Below, one piece after another: positions 7,888-17,404 of a stretch of 64,000 bases of DNA. Under the pieces are notes generated by a model that worked only from the letters and a program-made list of their open reading frames with translations, ran no database searches and was not told where the DNA came from. Each line of letters begins with the position of its first letter. Positions within the stretch are counted from its first letter, which is position 1. Origin of the DNA: Armatimonadetes bacterium Uphvl-Ar1 (lineage in GTDB: Bacteria > Armatimonadota > Fimbriimonadia > Fimbriimonadales > Fimbriimonadaceae); assembly GCA_002162075.1 (NCBI GenBank), contig CP021423.1, positions 2,852,001-2,916,000 of the forward strand. Direction: 5' to 3'. The position numbers and the translations under genes are program-made.

Positions 7888-8893
7888 TTATTTTACGGAT
7901 TTTGGGAGTGATTGTTCGGCGAGGTGGCGAGCAATTTCAGCCGGGAATGAGGGCCGGTTATAGATCCAGCCGCTGTATATTTGGATGAAGTCGGCTCCGG
8001 ATTCTAGCCGTTCTTGGGCATCGAGGGGGTTGAGTATTCCCCAACACCAATGAGATGGAGAGTGGGGGGGCGTTTGACTTGAGAAATTTGAGGACGGCAA
8101 GAGACTTCTCTTTGACGGGGGCACCACTGAGTCCACCCAAAATTTCGGGATCCTTGGGGAGCATGTCGCGGCTGATGGTCGTGTTGGTTGCGATGAGGCC
8201 AGTGAGTTTGAGATCAGATGCGACTTGGAGAATTTCGTCGAGGGCGGATTCGGTGAGGTCAGGGGCGATTTTTACGAAAAGGGGTTTTGTATCGTCAATC
8301 GCTTTGATTTCGGAGATGATTCTTGTAAGGGAGTCGCGGTCTTGGAGCGATCTGAGGCCCTCGGTATTGGGAGAACTGACGTTGATGGCGAAATAGTCGC
8401 CGTGTTCGCGAAGGAGCCGAAACGAGTAGGCATAGTCTTCGTGGGCTTCTTCGAGGGGGGTGACTTTGCTTTTGCCGATATTGATGCCGAGGGGGATTCC
8501 CGGTTGTGCGGATTGGAGGCGGGCGAGGAGGGCGTCGGCTCCGGCATTGTTGAAGCCCATCCGATTGATGACGGCTTTGTGTTCGGGGAGGCGAAACAGG
8601 CGAGGTTTGGGATTTCCGGCCTGGGGGTGTCGGGTGACGGTTCCAACTTCGATAAAGCCGAATCCAAATGACTTCCAGTGGTTGAGGGCAAGGCCGTCTT
8701 TATCGAATCCGGCGGCGAGACCGACGGGGTTTGGGAACTTGACGCCGAAGAGGGTTTTTTCGAGACTTGGATTGCTGTAAGGGGTTCCTCTCATGAACCC
8801 TCTTGCGATTGCGGACATGGCCAAGTGGTGTACTTTTTCTGCGTCGAAGCGGAAGAGGAGGGGACGGATTGATTCGTAGATCGCTTCTTTCAT
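7888..8893 (-). CDS. pyrD: Dihydroorotate dehydrogenase (quinone), frame broken twice in homopolymers
   Basis: This is class 2 DHODH, the membrane-linked quinone enzyme that oxidises dihydroorotate to orotate in pyrimidine synthesis. Visible motifs are GLAAGFDKDG, EVGTVTRHPQAGNPKPRLFR, NRMGFNNAG and the catalytic-serine motif NVSSPNT. The frame from 8893 runs out near 8040. The missing end (NPLDAQERLESGADFIQIYS) is in another frame. One extra G in plus-strand run 8064-8070 and one extra C in run 8039-8042 restore a continuous 335-aa protein reading LHLIGVGGILNP across the gap. Both defects lie in homopolymers, so I read them as sequence errors. The ATG overlaps the stop of a 46-codon frame as ATGA. 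Confidence 0.88.
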
Positions 8894-9030
8894 TTGCTGG
8901 AATTTGGCGCGGGGAGGGCTGTGACTTTGGGGTTGGTTTGGGTTGCGGGAACAACCCAAAAAATGATGATGCCAACGAGCAGAATGATGAGGGGTACCCA
9001 AGGGAGTTTTTCTGAGGAGCGGCCCGTCAT
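8890..9030 (-). CDS. Possible 46-aa single-pass membrane peptide upstream of pyrD
   Basis: From the ATG at 9030 the minus strand encodes MTGRSSEKLPWVPLIILLVG, then a continued hydrophobic run (IIIFWVV) and a short polar tail. It is one clear membrane helix with a positively charged N-terminus. Its TGA overlaps the pyrD ATG (ATGA), as for coupled genes. No strong Shine-Dalgarno is visible and I know no family. It could be a small accessory membrane protein or a translated leader. Confidence 0.4.
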   Translation of the reverse strand: MTGRSSEKLPWVPLIILLVGIIIFWVVPATQTNPKVTALPAPNSSK

Positions 9031-9064
9031 TTGGCGGTGAGTATATCTTGGTAAGATTGCGGGT

Positions 9065-9865
9065 ATGGCCCAGGTGAGTGGAGGGAATGTTGAGAGATGG
9101 TTACAATCTCCGGCCTTGGCTTGGTTGTTTGAGACCTTTACGTTTGTCGGGGAAGTTGTTTTGCTTTTCGGTCAGGCTTTGGGTCGGATTTTTCGGCGAC
9201 CCTTTGAGTGGAAAGAGCTGTTTGGTCAAATGTCATTTGTGGGAGTGAGTTCCGTGCCGATTATTGCCCTCACCACTTTGAGTTCGGGTGCGGTCATTGC
9301 GCTCTACTCAGCGGATTTGCTTAAAAGCTTTGGGGCAAGTGGATTGGCCGGGGCAACGGTGACGCTGAGCGTGACGAGAGAGTTGGCCCCGGTTTTGGCG
9401 GGGATTATGGTCGCGGCACGTTGTGGAAGTGCGATGGCGGCCCAAATTGCGACGATGGCGGTGACGGAACAGATTGATGCGATGCGATCCTTGCGAGTGT
9501 CACCGATCAATTATCTCGTAGTGCCGCGTTTGATTGCTTGTGTGACGATGTTGCCGATTTTGGGAGTGGTGGGGATGTACGCGGGGGTGTTTGGAGGATA
9601 TTTGGTGGCGGTACCGGTGAGTGGAATTCCGCAGGGAGCGTTTGTGAAGTCAATGCAACAGTATTTGGAGTTGAGTGATATCTATGGAGGGATGATCAAA
9701 ACGCTTGTGTTTGGGGTGATTGTGGCTTTGGTGGCTTGCCAACAAGGTCTGCGGACTTCTGGTGGGGCGGTCGGAGTTGGCCATGCGACAACGCGTACGG
9801 TCGTTCTGACGATGGTTTTGATTTATGTTGCCAACTACTTTTTGACCGCAGTGTTGTTTAAGTAA
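9065..9865 (+). CDS. mlaE: MlaE/YrbE-type ABC transporter permease
   Basis: The protein has 266 aa with five to six hydrophobic segments. The MlaE core is clear: SSGAVIALYSADLLKSFGA, then LSVTRELAPVLAGIMVAARC and AAQIATMAVTEQIDAMRSL. MlaE is the membrane subunit of the system that moves phospholipids between inner and outer membrane, which fits a diderm cell. The usual ATPase (MlaF) and MCE-domain protein (MlaD) are not beside it in this window. The gene is divergent from the small ORF/pyrD pair and converges with the oxidoreductase gene, overlapping its stop by 8 bp. Confidence 0.9.
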   Translation: MAQVSGGNVERWLQSPALAWLFETFTFVGEVVLLFGQALGRIFRRPFEWKELFGQMSFVGVSSVPIIALTTLSSGAVIALYSADLLKSFGASGLAGATVTLSVTRELAPVLAGIMVAARCGSAMAAQIATMAVTEQIDAMRSLRVSPINYLVVPRLIACVTMLPILGVVGMYAGVFGGYLVAVPVSGIPQGAFVKSMQQYLELSDIYGGMIKTLVFGVIVALVACQQGLRTSGGAVGVGHATTRTVVLTMVLIYVANYFLTAVLFK

Positions 9866-10832
9866 GGGCGGGTTGTCCGAGGTTGGCGACGGATTCGTAT
9901 GCTTTGATGGCGATTTGCGATGCTTTGAGTCCATCGGAAATGGTGGACATTGGCGGGCGACGGTCGATTATTGCGTCAAGGAAGTCGTTGACCATTGCGG
10001 CATCGAGATTGCTTCCCGATCCGGCTTGATGGACGCCGTTTTGGTTAGTGACCACTGCACCTTGGGCGAAGAGATCGAGTTCGATGACGCCTTTTTCACC
10101 GATCAGATTGAGCTTGACATTGCCCCATGTCGCGGCGTTGGCGGGACGGCTCCAGGATGAGTCAATGGTGGCAAACTGTCCACTTTGGTAGTCGATGGTG
10201 ACCATGGCAGTGTCGTCGAATTCTCCAGAGTAGTGGTTGTTTCCGGTTTGAGCTTGGACTTGGGTGGGGTTGGATTGAAATATTCGTCGCAGGAGGTCAG
10301 CAACATGAACAACGTGGTCAATCATGGCTCCGCCTCCGCTGAGGGCTGGGTCGGTGAACCAACCGAAGGGGCATTTTCCTTGGTTCGTGGTGTTGGCGGC
10401 GAGGAGTTTGCCGATATCCCCTTTTTCGATGCGGGCGAGGGCATCTTTGAAGTTTGGCGAGAATGGGCACGGGAAGGCAGTAGCAAGGGTGAGATGGGAG
10501 TCTTTGATGAGATCAGCGATTTGCCGAGCGTGGTCTACGTTGGGGGCGATGGGTTTTTCGCATAGAATGTGTTTGCCGGCTCGGATTGCAGCGGCGATAT
10601 GATCGCGATGATTCATATTTTCGCTGGCGATGGCAACCGCGTCAACTTGGTTGAGGAGGGTGTCGAGTTCAGTTGTTGAGTGAGTATCAAACTTTTGGGC
10701 GAGAGCTTCGGCTCGTTCTCGTTCATTATCCCAAATGCCGACGAATTCTGCTTTTGGGTTTTGGGTGAAGCAGGCGACAAACGATGGGGCATGGACGTGG
10801 GCGGCAGAGATCAGTCCAACTCGGATCGGCAT
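9858..10832 (-). CDS. Gfo/Idh/MocA family NAD(P)-dependent oxidoreductase
   Basis: The 324-aa protein begins MPIRVGLISAAHVHAPSF, a variant of the Rossmann G-x-G-x-x-G/H turn, and has ILCEKPIAP, the conserved EKP motif of the family. The C-terminal part has LSGGGAMIDHVVHVADLLRR, typical of the substrate domain. Members oxidise or reduce sugars, inositols or related polyols with NAD(P). The substrate here cannot be told. The start at 10832 is preferred over 10880 because it gives the normal Rossmann N-terminus. The gene is divergent from polA with 37 bp between starts. Confidence 0.85.
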   Translation of the reverse strand: MPIRVGLISAAHVHAPSFVACFTQNPKAEFVGIWDNERERAEALAQKFDTHSTTELDTLLNQVDAVAIASENMNHRDHIAAAIRAGKHILCEKPIAPNVDHARQIADLIKDSHLTLATAFPCPFSPNFKDALARIEKGDIGKLLAANTTNQGKCPFGWFTDPALSGGGAMIDHVVHVADLLRRIFQSNPTQVQAQTGNNHYSGEFDDTAMVTIDYQSGQFATIDSSWSRPANAATWGNVKLNLIGEKGVIELDLFAQGAVVTNQNGVHQAGSGSNLDAAMVNDFLDAIIDRRPPMSTISDGLKASQIAIKAYESVANLGQPALT

Positions 10833-10869
10833 GGATTCAGTATGGCCCAGCGGTAGACTTCGGTGCATC

Positions 10870-13469
10870 ATGCCCGACAAGCATCTCGTGATAATTGATG
10901 GCTACAGCTTGCTGTTCCGCGCGTTTTATGGAACGCGATTTTTGAGTACGAGTGATGGTCGTCCTACGAATGCTTTGTTTGGGTTTGTTTCGATGTTGTT
11001 TCAGCTGTTGGAACAGCATCAGCCCCAGGCGATGATTGTGGCTTTGGACGCGCCGGGAAAGACGTTTCGCCATGCGGATTATGCGGAGTACAAGGGACTC
11101 GCCGGGAGACCCCTGAGGAGTTGGTGAGTCAGTTGATTTTTTCCCGGGAGTTGATTGAGGCACTCGGGATTCCGACGATTGAAGTCACGGGTTATGAGGC
11201 AGATGATGTTGTGGGAACAGTGAGTCGGTTGGGGGAAGAAAATGGTTATCGAACGACGATCGTGACCGGCGATTTGGACTCATTGCAACTCGTTGATGAC
11301 TGCGTAAGCGTGATGACTACGAAGCGCGGGGTGACAGATGTCGTGATCTACGATGTTGCGGCGGTGCATGAGCGCTATGGGTTTGGCCCGGAGCGGGTGA
11401 CGGACTATAAAGCTTTGGTGGGGGATACGAGTGACAATATTCCGGGAGTACCGGGAATCGGAGACAAGACGGCGACGTTGCTGATTAAAGAATTTGGGTC
11501 AATAGAGGGGATTGTTGAGAGATCGGCGGAAGTTCCGGAGAAGTTCTGGAAGAAGATTGAACCGAATCAAGACCAGATGGTCAAGAGTAAATGGTTGGCG
11601 ACGATTATCCGCGATGTTCCGCTGGAATATGACTTTGCGCCGTACAAATTAAGCGCGGAGAAGGTTGCGAAAGCGCAGGCAATGCTCACGAGTTTAGAAT
11701 TTCGGGGTCCATTGCGAAAATTTGAGCAGGTGATGGCACCTTACGTGGAAGGAGGTTCCGAAGCGATTGTTGTGACCCCGAGAGCGGCGGCAATTGAAAT
11801 CAGCTATGACGACGACGTGATGAATGCGGAGGAGCTTCGGAATTGGGTGGGGGATGCGCGGTATGCGATTTTGATGGCGCAAGCGGAGGCTCAAGGGTCA
11901 CTCTTGGACGAGGATGTTCAATTGGCTTATGTGGCGGTCAGTCGTAGCGTGCGACGGGCGAGCCGTGAAGCGGCTCTGGCGTTGTTTCAGGAGGATCCGA
12001 GCCGGGCGATTGCGCACGAGTCGAAGCCGTTTTATAAGGGTCAAGCCCATCCGACAGGCGTTCCGGGATTTGATGCGACCCTAGGTGCTTATGTGTTACA
12101 GACTGGTCGGTCTAATTATGCGCTCGGGGATTTGGCGCAAGGTTTTTTGGAATTGGATGCACCTCCACCAACGCCGCAGGATCAGGTGGCTTGCCTCTAT
12201 GCAATGGAGGCGGTGATGCGTGAGCGGATTGAGAAAGAGGGGCAAACAAAAATTTTGGATGGGATTGAGTTGCCACTGGTACCGATTTTGTCGAGCATGG
12301 AGCATTACGGGATAGAACTGGATGCTGGTTCACTCAAAGAGTTTTCGACTGAGCTTGAGCACGAGCTCGGAATTGTTCAGAAACGGGCTTGGGAATTGGC
12401 GGGTCAAGAATTCAATATTTTGTCGCCAAAGCAGATTGGAGAGATTTTGTTCGACCAAATGCAGATTCCAGGCGGGAAAAAGACAAAGACAGGTTGGGCG
12501 ACGGGGGCGGAAATTTTACAGGAGCTTGAAGTGGAGCACGAGATCGCGGGAGCGATTTTGCATTATCGTGAGCTTGCAAAACTCAAGAACACATATGCTG
12601 ACTCTCTTCCAAAGATGAAGGGGCCGGACGGGCGGATTCATACGAGTTTTAATCAGGCGGTGGCGGCGACGGGGCGCTTGAGCTCCAATGAGCCCAATTT
12701 GCAGAATATTCCGATTCGGACGGAGTTGGGGCGAAAGATTCGCAAGGCATTTGTGGCGGCGGATGGATTCACACTAGGCTCGTTTGACTATTCACAGATT
12801 GAACTCCGGATTCTGGCGCACATTTGTCAGGACGAGAACTTGGTGGCAGCGTTCCAGAAACGGGAAGATGTCCACCGGGTCACGGCGGCATTGATGTATG
12901 GGATTTCCGAGGATGCGGTGACGAAGGAGCAACGGGGTTATGCGAAGCTTTTGAACTATGCGGTTCTTTATGGGGTGACGGGATATGGATTGGCGGCTCA
13001 GTTGGGCCGGGGATTCAGTGTTGAGGAAGCAAACGGTCTGATCAAACAGTACAACGAACGGTTCCCGAAAGTGAAAGCATTTACAGAAGGGATGGTTGAA
13101 GAAGCCCGGAGCAAAGGGTTCACAACGACGATTAGTGGTCGGCGGCGAAATTTCCCGGACATTCATGCGGGAAATCGGACAACGCGAGCTTATGCAGAGC
13201 GTCAGGCGATGAATGCGCCGATCCAGGGAACTGCGGCGGACATGATCAAGTTGGCGATGATTGACGTTTATAAGTCGATGGCGGGCCGAACTTCACGGAT
13301 GTTGCTGCAGGTTCATGACGAATTGGTGTTCGAGTGCGCCGACGATTTCACTTCGGTGAAAGATCAGATTCGAAGTGAGATGGAGAATTCTCTTCCGATG
13401 AGCGTTCCGATTGAAGTGGACGCGAAGTTTGGGTCGAACTGGATGGAGATGACGCCGGAACTTCGCTGA
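10870..13469 (+). CDS. polA: DNA polymerase I, frame broken once in a G run
   Basis: The first frame (MPDKHLVIIDGYSLLFRAFY) is the start of the 5'-nuclease domain. It runs into a stop near 11127. The rest continues in another frame from EELVSQLIFSRELIEA. One extra G in the run at 11094-11096 restores YKGTRRETPEELVSQ and a protein of 866 aa. Domains are the 5'-nuclease (1-290), a 3'-5' exonuclease-like fold without the DxE motif, so probably no proofreading, and the polymerase. The polymerase has motif A (DYSQIELRILAH), the O-helix (KLLNYAVLYGVTGYGL) and motif C (VHDELVFE). The O-helix has Tyr where most bacterial enzymes have Phe. Confidence 0.93.
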
Positions 13470-13477
13470 ACTGTTGT

Positions 13478-15733
13478 TTAGTTTTTGGTCGGGAAGATTT
13501 GGACTTCGCTGATTGAGATGGGCGTTTCCCCTCGATTGATGAATCGCACGTAGCGCATTTGAGCGGTTCGGTTGATGATGGGTGTGGTGACGGCCTCGCC
13601 GGCTTTTGAGCCGTAGAGTTGACTCAGAAATGGGAGATTTTCGAGGGTCACCCACCGGATCGCGGAGGAGATGTTTTGGGACGTTCCGTATTGGAATATG
13701 TGAAGAGGGGCACTCACGTCTCCTATGGTCGTGAGGTTTATTTGACCAATCATGCGGTCGCGCCCGAGATCAATTTCGATCCATTGACCGGGAGCGATGG
13801 TTAGACTTTGATCCAGGTTGCCATCAACGAGTTTTGAGAGTTCGGCGGGGAATCGTCCAGCGGCATCGGTGATGATGCGTTCGGAGGCGAGATTTTGAGC
13901 GAAATCGAGGGATTGGGTGGGGAGATTGAATCGGAGTTCGATGCTGGCGATGCCAGTGTTTCCTCGATCAAACCATTCTTGGACTTGCCAGATCGGGAGC
14001 CATGTGGTGGCGGTTGCTCCGTTGCGTTCAGCGCGTGCGAGGAGCCAGGCGGAGTTAGCCGTATCTTTGAGGAATAGCGGATTGGCTTTTACTTCCGCGT
14101 TGGTGAAGTAGATGATGCCTCCTTTGCCGGAGTCCCCAGTCAAGAGGGGGGTGGAGTTACCCGGGCGGAATAAGCTGATTTTTGTATCGAGGAGAGTGTC
14201 ACCGTGGGCTGAAAATGCCCGAGCGAGGAGTCCGGAGCTGAAATCTGACCAGGTAAATGGCTGGTTTGCGGGTTTGCCGAGACTGGCTTGGAGGTATGCA
14301 ACCTCGGCTCGGCTGATTAGTCCTTCATCGGGGAGAGGGACGGGATTGCCGGGCGTATCGAAGCCGGGGGCGGGGAGTTCCAAGCTGGGAATGCGGCGTC
14401 CATCGTCACGAGTGTCGGGAAGCCAACTCAGGTTAGAGTTTGCGGCATTGTGCCATGGGGCGGCATCGCTTGGGGGAGTCCTGAAGGTGCCGTTGAGGGG
14501 TGTGAGGGATCGAACGGCGGTGCGGAGGACTTCGACTTCAGAGAGTTCGGCAAGGTCGTTGAGATTGACTCGGTAATCCGCCGCGAGGGGATCCAGAGCA
14601 AGATTGAGCCGGAGATATGCCCCTTCGGGGAATTGAATGCTTCGGCTGAATGGAAAGATATGATTGTTAAGCCGGGCGACAAGGGCTTGGTAAAGGAGAA
14701 GCGGCTCGCCAGCGGGGCTGAGTTCTTTGATGGCAGCGAGTTGCTCGGACGTAGCTTCAAAGGCGATTGTGCGCCCGGAGAGGGACAGGCTGAGCGTGTT
14801 GTTACCGAGATGTTGATCGCCAACAGCGGTGAGTTTGGATTGAAGTTGGATGCGACGGGGATCGGTCGGATCACCAGCTTTTCGGCTGTTGAACCGGACG
14901 GATTTGGTTGAACCGGGCTCAATCGGGCCGATTACGTCAACGGTTTGCGCGGCTTCTCCGGTCGGGGCGAATTCGAATGTTGCTCCAGGAGCGGGGGCCG
15001 AACCGACATTTTTAATGATGGCAAGGTAGTTGCCTTCGGCGTCGGTTTGAGTGACCGTCATCAGGGCAAGGTCAGAGCCAGCGGGGGTTGTCTCTTCCCA
15101 TTCGAGTTCGAGCCGGGGTCGTTCGGCTCCGGTATCGCCGCTGAAGAAGGCGACACTGCGTTCACTCTCGATGCGGAAGCCGAAATGGGATTGAGGGCTG
15201 TTGAGTTGATTCTGGACTGCTTCAGTGATCCCGGTAATTTCGAGTTTATCGAGTTGGAGTTCGCTGGTTGCAGAAGCGATGGGGGCGATGTCGGCGGTGC
15301 CTTTTGCGCCCCCGTCGTTCCATTTGTATCCGCCGGGTCCTTGGATGGCATGGTTCCAGGTTGCTTGGCCCCAAACGGTGCGGGTCGGATCGACCCGATC
15401 GAATCGAAGGACTCGGTTTTCCCCTTCCATCCAACGGCGTGAGACGCTGGAAACTGTTACGGGTGTTGTCGAGATGTCACGGCTAAACGTAAGGATGATT
15501 TTGGCGGATTTGAGTTTTTTGCCGTTGTAGCGTTGCCATTGGAGTTGGGGGAAGTCAACGAGGATGGCACGGCGATTTCCGAGGACGAGAGCGGCTTCTC
15601 GACCGTAATTGGTGGTTGGGGTGGCAGGGTCGATATAGGTATCGAAAACGGGAGCGAGCTGAGCGCGGGCGGGGAGGTCTGCGGAAGCGAGACCGGGTTC
15701 GAGGGAACCTATCAGAAATGCCGGGATCAGCAT
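13478..15733 (-). CDS. Large secreted protein: DNRLRE-like, CARDB-like and discoidin-like domains
   Basis: The protein has 751 aa. The N-terminus (MLIPAFLIGSLEPGLASA) is a signal peptide. Residues about 30-210 resemble DNRLRE modules (FDTYIDPATPTTNYGREAAL, then HFGFRIESER and RPRLELEWEE). Residues about 215-310 resemble a CARDB/Ig-like module. The C-terminal stretch of about 150 aa resembles an F5/8-type C (discoidin) fold: KLVDGNLDQSL, WIEIDLGRDRMIGQINL and MRYVRFINRGETPISISEVQ. Such modules bind carbohydrate or cell-surface structures. No catalytic motif is visible. Its stop is 8 bp from the convergent polA stop. Confidence 0.7.
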   Translation of the reverse strand: MLIPAFLIGSLEPGLASADLPARAQLAPVFDTYIDPATPTTNYGREAALVLGNRRAILVDFPQLQWQRYNGKKLKSAKIILTFSRDISTTPVTVSSVSRRWMEGENRVLRFDRVDPTRTVWGQATWNHAIQGPGGYKWNDGGAKGTADIAPIASATSELQLDKLEITGITEAVQNQLNSPQSHFGFRIESERSVAFFSGDTGAERPRLELEWEETTPAGSDLALMTVTQTDAEGNYLAIIKNVGSAPAPGATFEFAPTGEAAQTVDVIGPIEPGSTKSVRFNSRKAGDPTDPRRIQLQSKLTAVGDQHLGNNTLSLSLSGRTIAFEATSEQLAAIKELSPAGEPLLLYQALVARLNNHIFPFSRSIQFPEGAYLRLNLALDPLAADYRVNLNDLAELSEVEVLRTAVRSLTPLNGTFRTPPSDAAPWHNAANSNLSWLPDTRDDGRRIPSLELPAPGFDTPGNPVPLPDEGLISRAEVAYLQASLGKPANQPFTWSDFSSGLLARAFSAHGDTLLDTKISLFRPGNSTPLLTGDSGKGGIIYFTNAEVKANPLFLKDTANSAWLLARAERNGATATTWLPIWQVQEWFDRGNTGIASIELRFNLPTQSLDFAQNLASERIITDAAGRFPAELSKLVDGNLDQSLTIAPGQWIEIDLGRDRMIGQINLTTIGDVSAPLHIFQYGTSQNISSAIRWVTLENLPFLSQLYGSKAGEAVTTPIINRTAQMRYVRFINRGETPISISEVQIFPTKN

Positions 15734-15762
15734 AGGGCAGAGTTTATCTTAACTTGGGGATG

Positions 15763-16497
15763 CTAGTCGGGGAGGATGGCAACATAGTGGACTCGATCAC
15801 TGGTTTTGTTTGGTCGGTCGAGGGTGTAAGAGTCGTAGATGTCACAGGTGATGAATCCGGCGTCTCTTAGAGCTTCGCGCACTTCTTCGTCGGAATGTGC
15901 TCTTTGGACGTGGACTTCTTGAAAGACTTCGTCGTTGCGTTCAAAGTCCATTTCGACGCGGATGATCTTGGTTTCGGGGTTGTAATCGCCTTTCCAGTAG
16001 TATTTTATGAGGGCTCGTTTTCTCTGATCTTCTTGGTCGAACATTTTTTGTTCAAAGGCATAGGGGGTGTTGAGGTCGAAGATAAAACTTCCGCCCGGGA
16101 GGATATGCCGTGCGACTTGATGGATTGCAGCGCGGAGACCTTCGAGGGTGGTGATGTAGTTGAGGCTATCGAAAAAGCTATAGGCTCCTTCAAATCGCTG
16201 AGGAAGATTGAGGGTTGTGGCGTCGGCGACGTGGTAGTCAATAGGGAGGTTTTTGACGATTGCTTTTCGGCGGGCTTCGGCGATCATCTGCTCGCTGAGG
16301 TCAAACCCGGAGACTTGGTAGCCTGATTCGGCGAGGAGTTCGGCGAGGGTTCCGGTGCCACAACAGACATCGAGGAGGGTGTCGGGATCGAGTTGGTGGC
16401 GGGTCAGGAGGAGGCGGTAGTAACCGGCCCACATGTCGTAAGGGACATTGGCCATCAGGAGGTCGTAATGGGGGGCGATGGGGCCGAAACTCGCCAT
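15763..16497 (-). CDS. Class I SAM-dependent methyltransferase
   Basis: The 244-aa protein has the SAM-binding motif I LLDVCCGTGTLAELL near residues 40-55, then VSGFDLSEQMIAEARRK (acidic end of strand 2) and FIFDLNTPYAFE. These define a Rossmann-type methyltransferase of the Methyltransf_25 kind. The substrate is unknown. It starts 19 bp after pstA on the same strand, where pstB would often be, so it may be co-transcribed with the phosphate transporter without sharing its function. Confidence 0.85.
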   Translation of the reverse strand: MASFGPIAPHYDLLMANVPYDMWAGYYRLLLTRHQLDPDTLLDVCCGTGTLAELLAESGYQVSGFDLSEQMIAEARRKAIVKNLPIDYHVADATTLNLPQRFEGAYSFFDSLNYITTLEGLRAAIHQVARHILPGGSFIFDLNTPYAFEQKMFDQEDQRKRALIKYYWKGDYNPETKIIRVEMDFERNDEVFQEVHVQRAHSDEEVREALRDAGFITCDIYDSYTLDRPNKTSDRVHYVAILPD

Positions 16498-16516
16498 GAG
16501 CGGAATTATTTTGGAC

Positions 16517-17401
16517 TTAGCCTTTGGCTTGTTGCCGGGCCCGGATGATGATGGCGAGGCTATTGAGGACGATGAGGAGTCCCATCAGAACAAGGATAGC
16601 GGCGGCAGCGGCGATACGAAATTCTTCTTTGGGCTGCCCGATCCAGTCGAGAATTTGGAGGGGAAGGACGGTGTATCGGTCATCAAGGCTGTCGGGCGGG
16701 AATGTGACAAGACCAACGGCACCGACGACGATAAGGGGGGCGGTTTCTCCGATTGCGCGGGATGCGGCGAGAATAATTCCGGTTAGGATTCCGGGGATCG
16801 CGCGGGGGATGACGGCGCGGCGGATGGTTTGCCATTGGGTGCTTCCGAGGGCAAGGCTGGCTTCGCGGTAGCTTTTGGGTACGGCTTTGAGGGCTTCTTG
16901 GGTAACGAGGATGACCATCGGCAACACGAGGATGCTCATGGTGAGGGCTCCGGTGAGGATGGACTTTCCGAGACCAATGATTGTTACGAAGAGGGACAGG
17001 CCGAGCATTCCGAAGACGATGGAGGGGACGCCGGCGAGATTACTGATATTGACTTGGATGAATCGGACGAGGCGGTTTTTTCGATAAGTGAATTCTTCGA
17101 GATAGATTGCGGCGGCGACTCCGACGGGGACGACGAAAATAATGGTGAGGGCCATGATGTACATGGAGCCGACGAGCGGGCTCCAGATTCCGGCTTTGTC
17201 GGGAAACATTTGGCTGGGGTTGGCTTTGATGAAGTCAAGGCTGACTCGTCCGACGCCATCCACAACGACTTTGTAAATGAGAGTGCAGAGAATGGCTACG
17301 GCAATAAAAGCGGCGAAGAGGCAGATGCTTTGGAAGATCAGGTTGCGGCGTTTGCGTTTTTGGGTGTGGGCCGGGGGATTGAGGAATGCGGGAGTGCTCA
17401 T
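16517..17401 (-). CDS. pstA: Phosphate ABC transporter permease PstA
   Basis: The protein has 294 aa and six predicted membrane helices. GVAAAIYLEEFT, LAGVPSIVFGMLGLSLFV and the cytoplasmic-loop EAA region VPKSYREASLALGSTQWQT are typical of PstA. With PstC it forms the membrane channel for high-affinity phosphate import. It follows pstC by 3 bp in a pstS-pstC-pstA unit. No pstB ATPase gene or phoU follows in the window; the next gene is a methyltransferase. Confidence 0.93.
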   Translation of the reverse strand: MSTPAFLNPPAHTQKRKRRNLIFQSICLFAAFIAVAILCTLIYKVVVDGVGRVSLDFIKANPSQMFPDKAGIWSPLVGSMYIMALTIIFVVPVGVAAAIYLEEFTYRKNRLVRFIQVNISNLAGVPSIVFGMLGLSLFVTIIGLGKSILTGALTMSILVLPMVILVTQEALKAVPKSYREASLALGSTQWQTIRRAVIPRAIPGILTGIILAASRAIGETAPLIVVGAVGLVTFPPDSLDDRYTVLPLQILDWIGQPKEEFRIAAAAAILVLMGLLIVLNSLAIIIRARQQAKG

Positions 17402-17404
17402 GGT

